64,000 nt of DNA, taken from contig CM043954.1 of the NCBI GenBank assembly GCA_014529385.2, positions 7,997,806 to 8,061,805 on the forward strand, read 5' to 3'. Numbering within the stretch: the stretch's first letter is position 1; each line of letters begins with the position of its first letter. Both the position numbers and the translations under genes were made by a program. The notes beneath the pieces are model-generated. The model worked only from the letters and a program-made list of their open reading frames with translations, was not told where the DNA came from and ran no database searches. Source of the stretch: Adiantum capillus-veneris (taxonomy: Eukaryota > Streptophyta > Polypodiopsida > Polypodiales > Pteridaceae). This document shows positions 21,644 to 32,071 of this stretch, piece by piece.

Positions 21644-22790
21644 TTAGCTTCTTATCTTTGAATGCCAATTGAAGATGACCACCTCACTTGTATGCACCTT
21701 TCCTAGCTTTAGTTGTCCCTCTTCCAAAAGAGTGTGTATGTAGTGATATCTCACCTCAATGTGCTTTGTCCTTGAATGAAAGGTTGATTTCTTTGCAACA
21801 TGGATAGCACTTTGGCTATCACTGTACAAGATACAATTGTCTTGTTTGAATCCAAGCTCTTCCAAGAATCTGTGAAGCCACAAAATCTCTTTGCTTGCCT
21901 CTGTCATTGCTACATACTCTTCTTCCATGGTAAAAAGTGGGACAACTTTCTGCAGTTTTGAAGCCCAGCTTATTGCTGTGACTCCAACCGTGAAGACATA
22001 GCCAGTAGTGCTCCTTCAAGTATCCTTGTCACCTTCCATATCTGCATCAACGTAACCTTGAAGAAAATATCAGTTCCTCCAACATACAAAGCATTTGTTT
22101 TTGTCCCTTTTAGATACCTAAGTATCCACTTCACAGCTTGCAAGTGCTCTTTACCTGGGTTGTCCATGAGCCTACTTACAACTCCCACTACATGTGCAAT
22201 GTCTGCCCTTGTCCAGACCATAGCATACATAAGAGAACCTACCACTGCAGCATATGGAACTTTAGACATATAGCCTATCTCCACTTGTGTCTTTGGACAC
22301 ATATCCTTAATTGGTTTCAAGTGACGAGCCAAAGGTTTAGAAACCGTTTTTGCATTTTGCACTGCAAACCTTTCTAGTACCTTCTTGATGTAATCCTCTT
22401 GAGATAGATTTATTGTCTTGTTCGTCCCATCCCTTCAAAATATTTTCATACCAAGTATCATCTTTGCATCACCTAAATTTTTCAATGAAAAATATTTAGA
22501 CAGCTCCTCTTTTAGGTCTTTGATGTCGTGCATGTTAGCACTTGCAATTAGCATGTCATCAACATACAACATTAGGATGATGAGCTTCCCATCTTCCAAA
22601 TTCTTCGTGTAGATGCAGTGATCCGATTTGCATCTTCTGAATCCATGATCCAACATTTATCGATCGAAGTTCAAGTACCATTGTCTTGATGCTTGCTTTA
22701 AACCATACAAACTCTTCTTTAATCTGCATTGAACTTCTTCTGTCTCTTCTTCTGCTCCTACTAAGTGAGCACTGGGTTTCTTTAATATTT
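21644..22790 (-). pseudogene. pol: RT C-terminal half and RNase H of copia element A
   Basis: On the minus strand, from 22790 downward: QCRLKKSLYGLKQASRQWY, then a stop, then HGFRRCKSDHCIYTKN. The RT active site YVDDMLIAS (intact Asp pair) follows near 22560, then KYFSLKNLGDAKMILGM. After frame breaks comes the RT-RNase H connection (PLARHLKPIKDM, YAAVVGSLMYAMVWTRADIA, LQAVKWILRYLKGT). RNase H follows, with EEEYVAMTEASKEILWLHRF, LYSDSQSAIHVAKKS and RTKHIEVRYHYI. Frameshifts occur near 22370 and 21950. The N-terminal RT half lies at 29900-30350, beyond copia element B. Confidence 0.9.
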
Positions 22791-22799
22791 CCTTAGAAA

Positions 22800-22957
22800 T
22801 TGGCCCTACTTACTTTTCCAACAAAAGTCACTTATTAATAACTAAGTGAAAAATGTGTATTTTGGGAGAAAGGGTTCTATGCTCTGTAAAATGCTCATAA
22901 TGGGTATTGAATGCCATGATAATGATTATGTTGTGTGCAATCAGAGGATATGAAACT
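22800..22957. other. Unassigned AT-rich segment between the copia A RT and copia B
   Basis: About 160 bp left of the copia B LTR does not read as RT on the minus strand, although RT should continue to the insertion point. It may be an additional small insertion or strongly decayed RT sequence. Confidence 0.3.
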
Positions 22958-23183
22958 TGTTACCATATACATGTGGTAGTGATGTGTGTGAACACACTAG
23001 GACCGCTGGGGCATTTTTTCCCTCTATAGGAGGTTTTTTCTCCTAAGCATTGTATATACGCCCATCACTCTAGGGCTATCAATATTTTCATTGCACACTA
23101 AGTAACACACTCTCTATTGTGTGCCTTGAGCTTCCTTCATCTTCTCCAAGCCGTGTGGTTTTCTCTGTAACCTAATTCCAACA
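22958..23183 (+). repeat. 5' LTR of copia element B
   Basis: 226 bp, TGTTACC...CCAACA. It contains a TATA-like TGTATATACG near 23051-23060 and the end block TCTATTGTGTGCCTTGAGCT. Relative to the 3' copy it has about 20 extra bases near 22990-23015. Confidence 0.9.
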
Positions 23184-23200
23184 ATTAGTATCAAAGCAGG
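23184..23200 (+). other. Primer binding site of copia element B
   Basis: ATTAGTATCAAAGCAGG directly follows the CA end of the 5' LTR. It resembles the initiator tRNA-Met PBS TGGTATCAGAGC with substitutions. Confidence 0.6.
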
Positions 23201-23545
23201 TTACATCCTCCCGGGCTTAGTCACCAGTTGCTCCAGCACACACTTGCTCACTTTCTCCGATTACAGTGAGGTTTGGTGAGCGGTTCGCAGGTCGACAAAT
23301 ATTTTGGCAATACTCGTAGAGCTCACTCTTCTTAGATTTCTAATTCGGGCTCATTTTGGCCTCCGTTTCCACTACAGGTAGTACTGCACAGGCTATTTAT
23401 TCATTTGTGTATAATTTCTGTTAGTGCCATTTTCTGCATAACAGGTGCCTTATAGTCTTCTACGGTTTGTGCTATATAGAACGTGTTGTTCCCGCTTTGT
23501 TTCTCCTCTTTTTGGGCAGTTTTCACATCAGGTGCAACATTTACC

Positions 23546-23957
23546 ATGGCTGACAAGAGTATATGTGTTCAAGATGTTTGCTGTTGAGGACAGGTTGGAT
23601 GGGAACAATTACCCTATGTAGGCTTACATGATGCAGCATGTTTTTGTGTCAAAGGGCGTCTAGAATATTGTGCAGGGCATTGACGTACGTCTTGGTTCTG
23701 AGGATGCAGGCGATGTTGAGGATGTTGCAGGTCTTGCTGCAAGGATTGTTGCTATTAGAGTTGTTTTACCTACGGTAGAACAAGCTCGTTGGGATGTAAA
23801 GGATGCGCAGGCTCATGCATTGATTGTGTTGTCTGTGAAGCACATTATTGTTCCTCACATTCGTTCAGCAAAATCTGCAAAACAGGCTTGGGATATTTTG
23901 GCTGGTCTTTATGCAAGTCGCAAATGCTGGTTCCACTACAAATGCAGCCATTGTTGA
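23546..23957 (+). pseudogene. gag: gag of copia element B (truncated)
   Basis: An ATG at 23546 gives MADKSICVQDV, then a frameshift to VEDRLDGNNYP, a typical copia gag start (a F..L.G.NY motif). It continues AYMMQHVFVSKG and, from 23670, open reading as VEQARWDVKDAQAHALIVL and RSAKSAKQAWDILAGLYASR, the UBN2-type gag core. The zinc knuckle and the C-terminal part of gag are absent; the sequence jumps to the protease region, so an internal deletion is likely. Stops lie near 23618 and 23661. Confidence 0.75.
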
Positions 23958-24050
23958 GTCTTTTGTGAAAGGAGACTGTGTTGCTGATGTGATGCAGAAT
24001 GGGCTTTTAGCACATAGTGCACTTACAATCCTGTTGTCCATGATGCATGC

Positions 24051-24683
24051 TTGTCAGTTGTTGCAGATTCACATGTGTGGCATTTCAATAGTGGTGCTAC
24101 AAAGCAAATTACCTCACATCCTGAATTGTTCACCTCTCTCGAGCCTGTCCCTCATGGGAATTCAAGCACTTGTGCCAACAATGCCTCTTATCCGGTTCAG
24201 GGAGTTGGAAAGATTGTGCTTACTGCTACAAATGTCAATTCCTTCACACTTGTTGATGCACTTTATGTACCTGGGATCAAGAAGAATCACTTGTCCGTAT
24301 CCGCACTTGCTAGACTTGGACTTGTAGTCAAGTTTGTGGATGAGAGATGTATAGTTCATGATCTCAATTTTGGTGATCAAATTATTGCATCTGGTCTTTT
24401 GTGCCGTGGGATGTATAAGCTCACTTTGTATGACAAGTGTGGACAAAATTTTGCAAATGTTGTTGCAGATTCAAGGGCTATTTCAGATGAAAAACTTTGG
24501 CATGCACGTTTTGGTCATCTGAATTTTGCCAGTTTGTTGCGTTTGCAAAAATCTGATATGGTTGCTTCTTTGCTGCATCGTGAAGCAACTGTCAAGCATG
24601 TTTGTGAAGACTATGTTTTGGGTAAGATGAAACGTTCTAAGTTTCCAAAGGATGGTTCAGTTCGGGATACATGCAAGTTGTAG
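24051..24683 (+). pseudogene. pol: Protease and pre-integrase region of copia element B
   Basis: A 210-codon open stretch. The protease reads VWHFNSGATKQITSHPELFTS: the catalytic Asp of the usual D-S-G-A-T is replaced by Asn, so the protease would be dead. It continues LVDALYVPGIKKNHLSVSAL, then the GAG_pre-integrase segment (KLWHARFGHLNFASLLRL, VCEDYVLGKMKRSKFPKD). That zinc-type module keeps both His, but the second Cys is Tyr. It ends at a TAG at 24681, just before integrase. Confidence 0.9.
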
Positions 24684-25230
24684 CTTGTGCATAGTGATGT
24701 TTGTGGGCCCATGTAAACTCCGTCCTTGGGCAACTACCTTTACTTCATGACTTTCATTGATGATTACTCCAGGTATGCATGGGTATTTCTGCTTAAAGAT
24801 AAGTCCAAAGTTTTTATGTGATTCAAACAATTTATGGCTATGGCTGAAAATGTCTCGAAATGTACTATGGGCACTCTCTGTTCTGACCGAGGGGGGGAGT
24901 ATATGTCTCATGAGTTCAATGCATTTTTGGCTAGTTGTGGGATAAAACACCAATGTACAGTGACTTATACACCTCAGCAAAATGGTGTTGCTGAGAGGAA
25001 AAATAGATCACTTACGGAAATGACACGATGTATGGTCAAAAGTCAAATTTTGTTGCATTCTTTTTGGCTTGAGGCCATCATGTGTGCCACTTATGTACTA
25101 AACAGGTGTCCTACGAAAGCTTTGTAGTCTATTACTCCATAGGAAGCATGGCATGATAGAAAGCCTTCTATTGAGCACATGCATGTTTTTGGTTGTTTGG
25201 CATACGCTTTGGTGCCACAAACACAGTAGA
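24684..25230 (+). pseudogene. pol: Integrase of copia element B
   Basis: DDE integrase core. The reading shows LVHSDVCGPM (first Asp), FMTFIDDYSRYAWVFLLKDK, TLCSDRGGEYMSHEFNAF (second Asp), then YTPQQNGVAERKNRSLTEM (Glu) and HSFWLEAIMCATYVLNRCPT. The catalytic triad is present. Stops lie near 24714, 24820 and 25125. The C-terminal part ends at MHVFGCLAYALVPQTQ, and the sequence then jumps straight to RT, so about 150 residues of the integrase-RT hinge are missing. Confidence 0.9.
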
Positions 25231-26071
25231 AAATTGGATGATAAGGCTATCAAATGTATTTGAAGCACATGATTCAAAAAACTTGGATGGCTGCCATGCA
25301 ATCAGAATATGATGCACTTATAGAAAATGACACATGGACTTTATGTGATTTGCCTCCTTGCAAAAAGGCCATTGGTACAAAGTGGGTTTACAAGTTGAAA
25401 CACAAGCCGGATAGTGAGATCGATCGCCATAAGGCTCGACTTGTTGCAAAGGGTTATGCACAAGAAAAAGGCATAAATTATGAAGAGACCTTTGCTCCCA
25501 CTTGTCGTATGACTACTATGCATTTTCTTTGTGCATTGGTAGTTCATTTTGGTTGGGACGATGTACATCAATCAGACATTGTTACTGCTTTCTTGAATGG
25601 TGACATATTTGAGAAAGTTTATGTAATGCAGCCTCGCGGTTTTGTCAAGAAAGGAGAGGACAAAGTGTGCAGATGTAAGAAGGTTTTTATGGGTTGAAGC
25701 AATCTCCTCATGCTTGGTATGAGAAAGGTGACACTCATTTGGTCAAACAAGGCTCTCGTAACAATCCAATAGAAAGCACATTGTATGTAAAGCGTGAGGG
25801 TGATGTACTTTTCATTGTGGTTCTTTATGTCAATGATTTGATGATCATTGGACCAAATGAGAGACATATTGCTGAATTTAAGGCTGATTTGAATGCTACT
25901 TTCAAGATGAAAGATTTGGGGTTGTTGCATCATTACTTGGTTATACAGTTTAAGCAATGTGATGGTGGTATTGCCTTGTGTCAGAAAAGTTACATAGAGA
26001 CATTGCTATGTAAGTTTGGACTTGAGGATTGCAAACCTATTGCCACTCCCATGGAAATAGGTTTGAAGTGA
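25231..26071 (+). pseudogene. pol: Reverse transcriptase of copia element B (YVND active site)
   Basis: Copia-type RT (RVT_2). The reading shows TWMAAMQSEYDALIENDTW, GTKWVYKLKHKPDSEIDRHK, ARLVAKGYAQEKGINYEETF and HQSDIVTAFLNGDIFEKVYV. A frameshift and stop at 25695 follow, then LKQSPHAWYEKG. The catalytic box reads LYVNDLMIIG instead of YVDD, so the first catalytic Asp is Asn and the enzyme would be inactive. It ends with KDLGLLHHYLVIQF and KPIATPMEIGLK, then a stop at 26069. Confidence 0.9.
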
Positions 26072-26429
26072 TTTTACATGATGCTGGCGATTCTGCTGAT
26101 GTCACTCTTTATCAAACTGTTGTTGGATACCTCATTTATGTATGCAACACGAGGCCGGATATTCAGTTTGCAGTCTCAGAGGTCAGCAAATTTATGCATA
26201 GCCCAGGGTCTAAGCATTGGCAGCTCTCAAGAGTATTTTCCGCTACCTTAGTGGCACTTTACATCTTGGCCTGTTTTATCCCAAGGGGGGATCATTGCCG
26301 CCAGACTTACATGCTTTTTCAGACTCAAATTGGGCTGGTTGTTATGACAAGCGAGTGTCCACAAGTGGTTTTTGCTTCATGCTTGGCAGTTCATGTATAT
26401 CATGGTTGAGCAAGAAGAAACCTACTATG
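26072..26429 (+). pseudogene. pol: RNase H (first part) of copia element B
   Basis: After the RT stop the frame continues SADVTLYQTVVGYLIYVCNT and RPDIQFAVSEVSKFMHSPGS. It then shifts to AALKSIFRYLSGTLHLGLFY, AFSDSNWAGCYDKRVSTSGF and SSCISWLSKKKPTM. The coding is cut at codon ATG (26427-26429) by the insert that begins TGTGAGGTCC. It resumes at 29250. Confidence 0.9.
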
Positions 26430-27102
26430 TGTGAGGTCCCCACCCCACCGTCTCCAATGGCGGATCTGATGGTGAACCTGGTGGCCACTAGATCTATTGC
26501 GGAAGCAAACAAAAGGGTTCAAGGTTCGACTAGTGGACGATCTCTCATCACAAGTGAGTCGAGTTCCAGCCTACTAGCAGGGAGATCTAGCTCCACCTCG
26601 TAGGGGAAGCGTACTTGAACTATCTAGCGATCCTAAGACCCACCTTCCAAGAGGAGAGAAACCCCGAGTGCCTTTTTCCCCATGTTTCAAAGGCACATAC
26701 ACTCGAGATTTCAGCGCTCTAGGGGCAATGAGTATTACTAATATCGAAGTAAGCACAATGGGAATAGAGAGTTCCCGACCAATCGGGACCACCCATCTCG
26801 TAGGCATTGGCAACCTGAGCCGAGCCCCCACTTTCCACCCCCACACTCACACTTCCTTGTGTGACCTAATTACTACCGCAAAGGTTGTTCAACATAAAGA
26901 TTCCTTGTTTAATTCCGAATCACATTGTTCGTTAATACAGCCCTTCAACCAGTATTGCAAACAACACCAAGACAGAATTCTAGTAAAAATTCTACTCAAA
27001 CTTATTCATAAAAGTTCCAATGTTCTGGAGGTACAACATCCCCCCTCCAGCAAGAGTTCACTCCTCCCGTTGTCGCCTATCTGCCCATACAACTAGGTAT
27101 TT

Positions 27103-27218
27103 CCACCGCATAGAAAGCACGTCATGGACACTCCCACCACATAGAAAGCAAGACGTGGGTTCCCACCGCATAGAAACCAAGTCGTGGGTATCCACCGCAT
27201 AGAAAGAAAGTCGTGGAT
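27103..27218. repeat. ~30-bp minisatellite (four units)
   Basis: Four copies of CCACCGCATAGAAAGCAAGT plus CGTGGG start at 27103, 27134, 27163 and 27192. They lie inside the solo-LTR-like insertion. Confidence 0.9.
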
Positions 27219-28485
27219 TCAAGAGCCCTTAACGAGGAACTCTGCCCCCTGTGATCAGTAGGGGGGTCAGGACTGATTCAACATTGGAAATAAAATGAAC
27301 ATGTCGAGCTAAATTTTCCCTAGCAGACATTCTTTCCTAATTGCAACCAGCATACCCATCAATCATTTCCTTCCTACTTTAGAACTTAATGTACAATGAA
27401 TTCAATGCCGAGGTTTCCGTCGGATTTCTCCAACATGTTTGGGGATATTTTCATTCCTAACTAAACGTGTGCAATGTTAAATTAAACAACTTGAATGAAA
27501 TTATGATCTACCTCTTCCATTTCTTCATCGATGGCCCGTAAGATGGCCGGTATTTGTTCCTCCATGGGAGCTTTTCCCTTTCCATTCACCTTGCTCGTTC
27601 CTGCTTCGTGGTCGTGGGCTCCACCAAAGCGAGTCCTCTTAACCTGGGCCATTTTAAACTCACTACTTTAAGTAATTAACTTGGGGAAAAGAGCTAATGT
27701 CTGTCAGCGTCATAACAAGCCAAATGATAGATTAGCAACATCAAACAATGCCTACTACATGAGAGGTTTAGATTTTTCCATATAGCAATCATTATGGATG
27801 ACACATAATCCTATGGGAACAGGCTCTAAAGATAATTAATCGGCTTACATGATTAAGAATAATAGGATTTCACTAATGGAATTACCAGAGAGATGAATTA
27901 AGCACGATTAATCTCTTTCCTAGCAATTAGAGGGTGCAGAATCACCGCATGCATAGGTGTGAGAAAAACCACCTCTTAGAGACTTAATGACAGATTAATC
28001 TTACCTTAATTATATCTTAATGCATAACAAAGATGGATCTAAATCAGCTACAATATCAATGCGTGATAGAAAGAGTGATTCTCATCAATCTACACAATTA
28101 TCAGCTTATCGATTAATTTCTATGCTACCTAGAGAGAGAAAATTCTAATAATCGTGCACTAATCATTAATTAAGAGTGATGAATGGCTGATAATTCAGGT
28201 ATGGGATGATTATTACATAATAAAATATGGTTAAGGAGAATTTAGAGAGTGATTATAGAGAATTACGACTAGGAATAAGCATAATAGACGAGAAATTTAG
28301 ATGGTAATGAAAAGGATTTGCAGAAAGCATTAATTAGACCGTGGTTACCGTGATTAAGGGCTGATAATCCTCTCGATTCTCTGATCTAATCGAGCTTCTT
28401 GAGGCGAGAATTCGACAGCACCTCCCTCCTTGCTTCTCCTTCAAAAGGTGTGTGTTCCGGCAGCACCTTCCCAGAGTGTGTGTAG

Positions 28486-28522
28486 GTGTGTGTGTGTGTG
28501 TGTGCACTGTGTGTGTGAGAGC

Positions 28523-28574
<52 letters not shown>
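28486..28574. repeat. GT microsatellite
   Basis: GT run, interrupted near 28505-28525 and then pure to 28574. It lies inside the solo-LTR-like insertion. ORFs over it on both strands are low-complexity artefacts. Confidence 0.95.
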
Positions 28575-28576
<2 letters not shown>

Positions 28577-29249
28577 GCCTTTAAATAGGCTCCTACAGGC
28601 TGAAAATCGACCAACCCTGCTATTAGCATCTAGAGGAGCACTCAGTTCACTGCATTGGCAAGTTTAGTTGCCTACTCACCAAGTGTCAGGTTGGCTAGTT
28701 TAACTGACTCTAAGACTTAGTTACTGGCTTGGAAACTCTCCCAGGACTCCCACAAAGCAAGAGGGCGCCCCCTAGTTGCTAAAGCTGATCTGGAGTGGGC
28801 TGGAACCTGTTCCCACACAGTCCCGTGCCCCCAGTACCTCCCCGGATAATTTTTAGGAAAATTGGTTCTAGGCTAAAACGGGTCATACGAGTCGGATTTT
28901 GATGCCGCAAAATTGCTATAGCAAGCTCTAACTAAGGCGTACTAGCCTGAATACCTGCCATATTTAGCAGTCCCCAAGGTCCGAAAATGCATTTTTTTGA
29001 AATTCGAGGTACGGGTGCAGTTTTTCAAGACGATCAGAACTGGACGGGTCGGGTGACCAAAAACTTACTATTTTTGGATTTTTTAATTTTTTAAAAAAAA
29101 AATTAATTTAATTCACATTTTGGAGCTTTAAAACATTCTACACATCATGGCACTGACAGAATCTGGAAAACTGCTAAAAATAGTAACTTATTCCAGTTCA
29201 TGGTACAAGGGTGCTCTTTTTTGATCGGGGTCAGAGACCTTACAATATG

Positions 29250-29610
29250 GACACTTTGAGTTGTGAGGATGAGTACAGGGAAATCTTCACAGCTACAGTT
29301 GAGTGTGTATGGCTCAGACGCCTTACGATTGATTTGGGCGTTGGGTGGATAAGACACCGCCAACACTATCTACACTGACAGTCAGAGCGCATTGGCAATT
29401 GCGAGGAGCCCACTTTTTCATACTTGCACAAAGCACATTGAGGTGCATTACCACTATGTCAGGGAGAGGCTCTCAGCAAGAGAGATAAGATTGGCTTATG
29501 TGCCAACACAAGACAACCTTGCAGATCTTTTCACAAAGGCATTGTCTCGTGAGGAGCTTGAAGCTTTCGCAAAGCTTTGGGATTACTCCCCTTTGTGGAA
29601 TGATCATGCA
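29250..29610 (+). pseudogene. pol: RNase H (second part) of copia element B
   Basis: Resumes right after the insert as DTLSCEDEYREIFTATVECV and WLRRLTIDLGV. After a shift it reads TIYTDSQSALAIARSPLFHT (catalytic Asp), then TKHIEVHYHYVRERLSAREI and YVPTQDNLADLFTKALSREE. This is the standard copia RNase H end. The missing link between KKKPTM (26429) and this start is only the insert, which supports the junction call. Confidence 0.9.
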
Positions 29611-29670
29611 CTCATGGCATGGCACTTCCCTAATTTTACTCATGTGCCAGCTCTCGTTCAACGCATCACT

Positions 29671-29680
29671 CCAGGGGGGA
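29671..29680 (+). other. Polypurine tract of copia element B
   Basis: CCAGGGGGGA ends two bases before the TG of the 3' LTR at 29683. Confidence 0.7.
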
Positions 29681-29682
29681 TT

Positions 29683-29892
29683 TGTTACCATATACATGTA
29701 GTAGTGATGTGTGTGAACCCACCTTTTCCCTCTTTAGGAGGGTTTTTCCCTCGAGAATTGTATATACGCCAATCACTCTAGGGCTATCAATCTTTCCATT
29801 TCACACTAAGTAACACACTCTCTATTGTGTGCCTTGAGCTTCCTTCGTCTTCTCCAAGCTGTGTGCGTTTCTCTGCAACCCTAATTGCAACA
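29683..29892 (+). repeat. 3' LTR of copia element B
   Basis: TGTTACCATATACATGTAG...ATTGCAACA, 210 bp. Compared with the 5' copy it lacks about 20 bp near its start and has scattered substitutions. It is followed by CAACT, near-identical to AAACT before the 5' LTR. Confidence 0.9.
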
Positions 29893-29899
29893 CAACTAA

Positions 29900-31300
29900 T
29901 CTAAGTGTCTGGACATGCACCTACTTCATACCCCTTTGGTTGAAGCATGCAAATTTCCTCCTCTAAGTCACCGTGAGGGAATGCCGTATTTACATCCATT
30001 TGCTCAACATTTAGATCATGAGCAGCCACAAGGTTTAAGACAAGCCTAGTTGAGTTCATTTTTACAACAGGAGAAAATATTTGATTGAAGTCAATACCTT
30101 TCTTTTCAGAAAACCCTTTTACCACAAGCCTAGACTTGTACCTTTTCTTCCCACCTTATTATTCCTTCAGCTTATACACCCATTTTTTTTGAAGTGCCCA
30201 CTTACCTTTAGGCAACTCAACCAGCTCCCATGTTTGGTTGCCATGTAATGAGTCCATCTCCACTTGCATGCGCTTCATCCATTCTTCTTTGGATTCGTGT
30301 TGCATAGCTTCTTTGTATGATTCCAGCCCTCCAAAATCTGAGATCAAGAGATGGTTGAAGGAAGGAATGAACCTTTCTGGAGGTCTACTTGCTCTTGTAG
30401 ATCTTTGGTGAATAGGTTGAGGCTCCTCATTTGTTTGACGTTATTGCACATTGGCACCGTTTGTAATGCTTGATTCTTCACCATCCTCAAGCTCCATGTA
30501 CTCATCACCTGTTTCTTTTGTTTGTTTTCTTTTCAAGTAGTCTTTGTACATAAAAACTACATCCCTGCTCCTAAATATTTTACCATCTTCAAGATTCCAT
30601 AGGTGATACCCAAAGTCACCTTCTCCATAGCCAATGAAAAAACACTTTTTGGAGTTTGCATCTAGCTTTGATCTTAGGCTTCCATCTATGTGCATGAAAG
30701 CCTCACACCCAAACACTTTGAGAAATGCATAATGCATTGGTTTACATGTCCATGCCTCTTCTGGAACTCCCCATCCAATGTCGTTGAGGGTGACTGGTTG
30801 ATTAAGTACACAATCGTACTTACAGCTTCCACCTAAAGCTGAAGCGATAGGATTGCATATAGCCGCATGCTTTGTGCTCGCTCCATGATTGTCATACTCA
30901 TCCTTTCTGAAATCCCATTTTGTTGAGATGTCCTTGGGGTTGTCTTTTAATGCCTCAGAATGCCATTGCTAGCACAAAAGCTTTCAAAAGCTTGGCTGCA
31001 ATATTCACCTCCATTCTCGGATCTGAGGCATTTAACCTTGGTACCTACTTCATTTTCCACAAAGGATTTCCACCTTTGAAATATGGAAAACACATTGGAT
31101 TTATTCTTCATGACATAAACCCATGTTTTCATAGTCGCATCGTCTATAAATGTTACATAATACAATGATCCACCAAGTGATGGTGTACTTGCAGGACCCC
31201 AAACATAAGAATGAATCAACTCAATTTTTTTATTTTTTCTTTCATTTCCTAATTTTTGAAATTTTACCCTCTTTAAACACAATCTTCACAGAACTCTAAG
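29900..31300 (-). pseudogene. pol: Integrase and RT N-terminal half of copia element A
   Basis: Read downward on the minus strand. Integrase begins LIHSYVWGPASTPSLGGSLY: the first catalytic Asp is Tyr. It continues YVTFIDDATMKTWVYVMKNK and KCLRSENGGEYCSQAFESF, where the second Asp is Glu. The Glu of the triad is in NGISERMSMTIMERA. The C-terminal part reads YAFLKVFGCEAFMHIDGSLR, SKKCFFIGYGEGDFGYHLWN. RT then starts YKEAMQHESKEEWMKRMQVE and continues GIDFNQIFSPVVKMNSTRLV, VEQMDVNTAFPHGDLEEEIC, MLQPKGYEV, where copia B interrupts it. Several stops and frameshifts are present. Confidence 0.9.
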
Positions 31301-31960
31301 TCCACTTCTTTCAAACCTGGTAGAAGCTTTTTGGTTTGAAGGATTTGCATTCTTTTGGCACTCATATGCCCAAGCCGATAGTGCCACACCACACTGTCGA
31401 CTTTCGTAGCTATTGCACAAGATGGAGATTGCGTGCTAACAGTACACAAGTAAAGTGTACCGAACTTTTTTTTCTTGGAAACTACTAAAGATCCCTTTGA
31501 GATCTTCCACTGTTTGCTTCTGAATGCAATGTTGTGACCTTCATCGTCCTGTAGAGATCATTTTTTTTGCAAAGAGAAGGAACATTCCTAACATCTTTAG
31601 GCTTCCATTCATTTCCGTTAGCATTTTTGACAAAAACTGTACCTTCGCCGTGCCGACAATTTCACAAGCTTCATCATCTCCCAAGTATACATACCCAAAA
31701 TTACCTTTGTTGTAATCTTGGAAATGTTGCTTGTGTGGTGTTGCATGGAATGAAGCCTAGGAATCTACTAACCAGGAATTAGACACATTGTCTAATGACA
31801 GAACTAGAGAAGCTTGCTCTACTTTACCTTCCACATTGGCCTCTGATGTTGGCTTGTTCTCTTGAGACTCTCACTCCTTCTTCTTCTTGGAGCAGCAATC
31901 CTTCTTGAAGTGGTCCTTCTTGCTGCAGCTCCAACATTTAAGAGCTGACTTTGTGCATGA
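31301..31960 (-). pseudogene. pol: gag zinc knuckle, protease and pre-integrase of copia element A
   Basis: On the minus strand a complete zinc knuckle reads C-W-S-C-S-K-K-D-H-F-K-K-D-C (CX2CX4HX4C) near 31920-31880, followed by a Lys-rich stretch. The protease site near 31770 reads SWLVDS-stop-ASFHATP: the Gly of D-S-G is a TAG stop. The pre-integrase region follows in broken frames (for example RYTLLVYC, YESRQCGVALSAWAYECQK). Confidence 0.8.
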
Positions 31961-32071
31961 CTTGCTCCGTCTTGAGTGATCACGACCCTTTTGGTTTTTA
32001 AACCTCTCCTTAGGCCTTACTCTAGTTTCCACTTACACAACACGACTTTATGATTCTCTTGTGCTTCTCCT

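Larger units (their letters stand above)
26430..29244. mobile_element. Solo-LTR-like insertion (2.8 kb) in the RNase H of copia B
   Basis: Termini are TGTGAGGTC (left) and GACCTTACA (right), inverted with one mismatch, as at LTR ends. The flanks CTATG (26425-26429) and ATATG (29245-29249) match at four of five bases, like a 5-bp target duplication, and the copia RNase H frame continues across the junction. The right end GATCGGGGTCAGAGACCTTACA-type sequence is typical of Ty3/gypsy LTR ends. No gag or pol motif is present inside, so it is either a long solo LTR or a non-autonomous element. It carries a 4-copy minisatellite and a GT microsatellite. Confidence 0.7.
22958..29892 (+). mobile_element. 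Ty1/copia element B (plus strand, interrupted)
   Basis: LTRs at 22958-23183 and 29683-29892 share TGTTACCATATACATGT and an interior of about 190 bp. A PBS-like site follows the 5' LTR and a purine tract (CCAGGGGGGA) precedes the 3' LTR. The order gag, protease, integrase, RT, RNase H is visible. The flanks AAACT (left) and CAACT (right) match at four of five bases, consistent with a decayed 5-bp target duplication. It sits inside the RT of copia A and itself carries a 2.8-kb insert in RNase H (26430-29244). Without that insert it is about 4.1 kb, short because of internal deletions. Confidence 0.9.

Noticed and set aside
27103-27218. CRISPR-like array of ~30-bp repeats
   Set aside because: The units are directly adjacent with no unique spacers, and they lie inside a plant LTR-type insert. 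The same holds for 13688-13907.
28441-28667. ORFs of His-Thr or Cys-Val repeats on both strands
   Set aside because: They are translations of the GT microsatellite.
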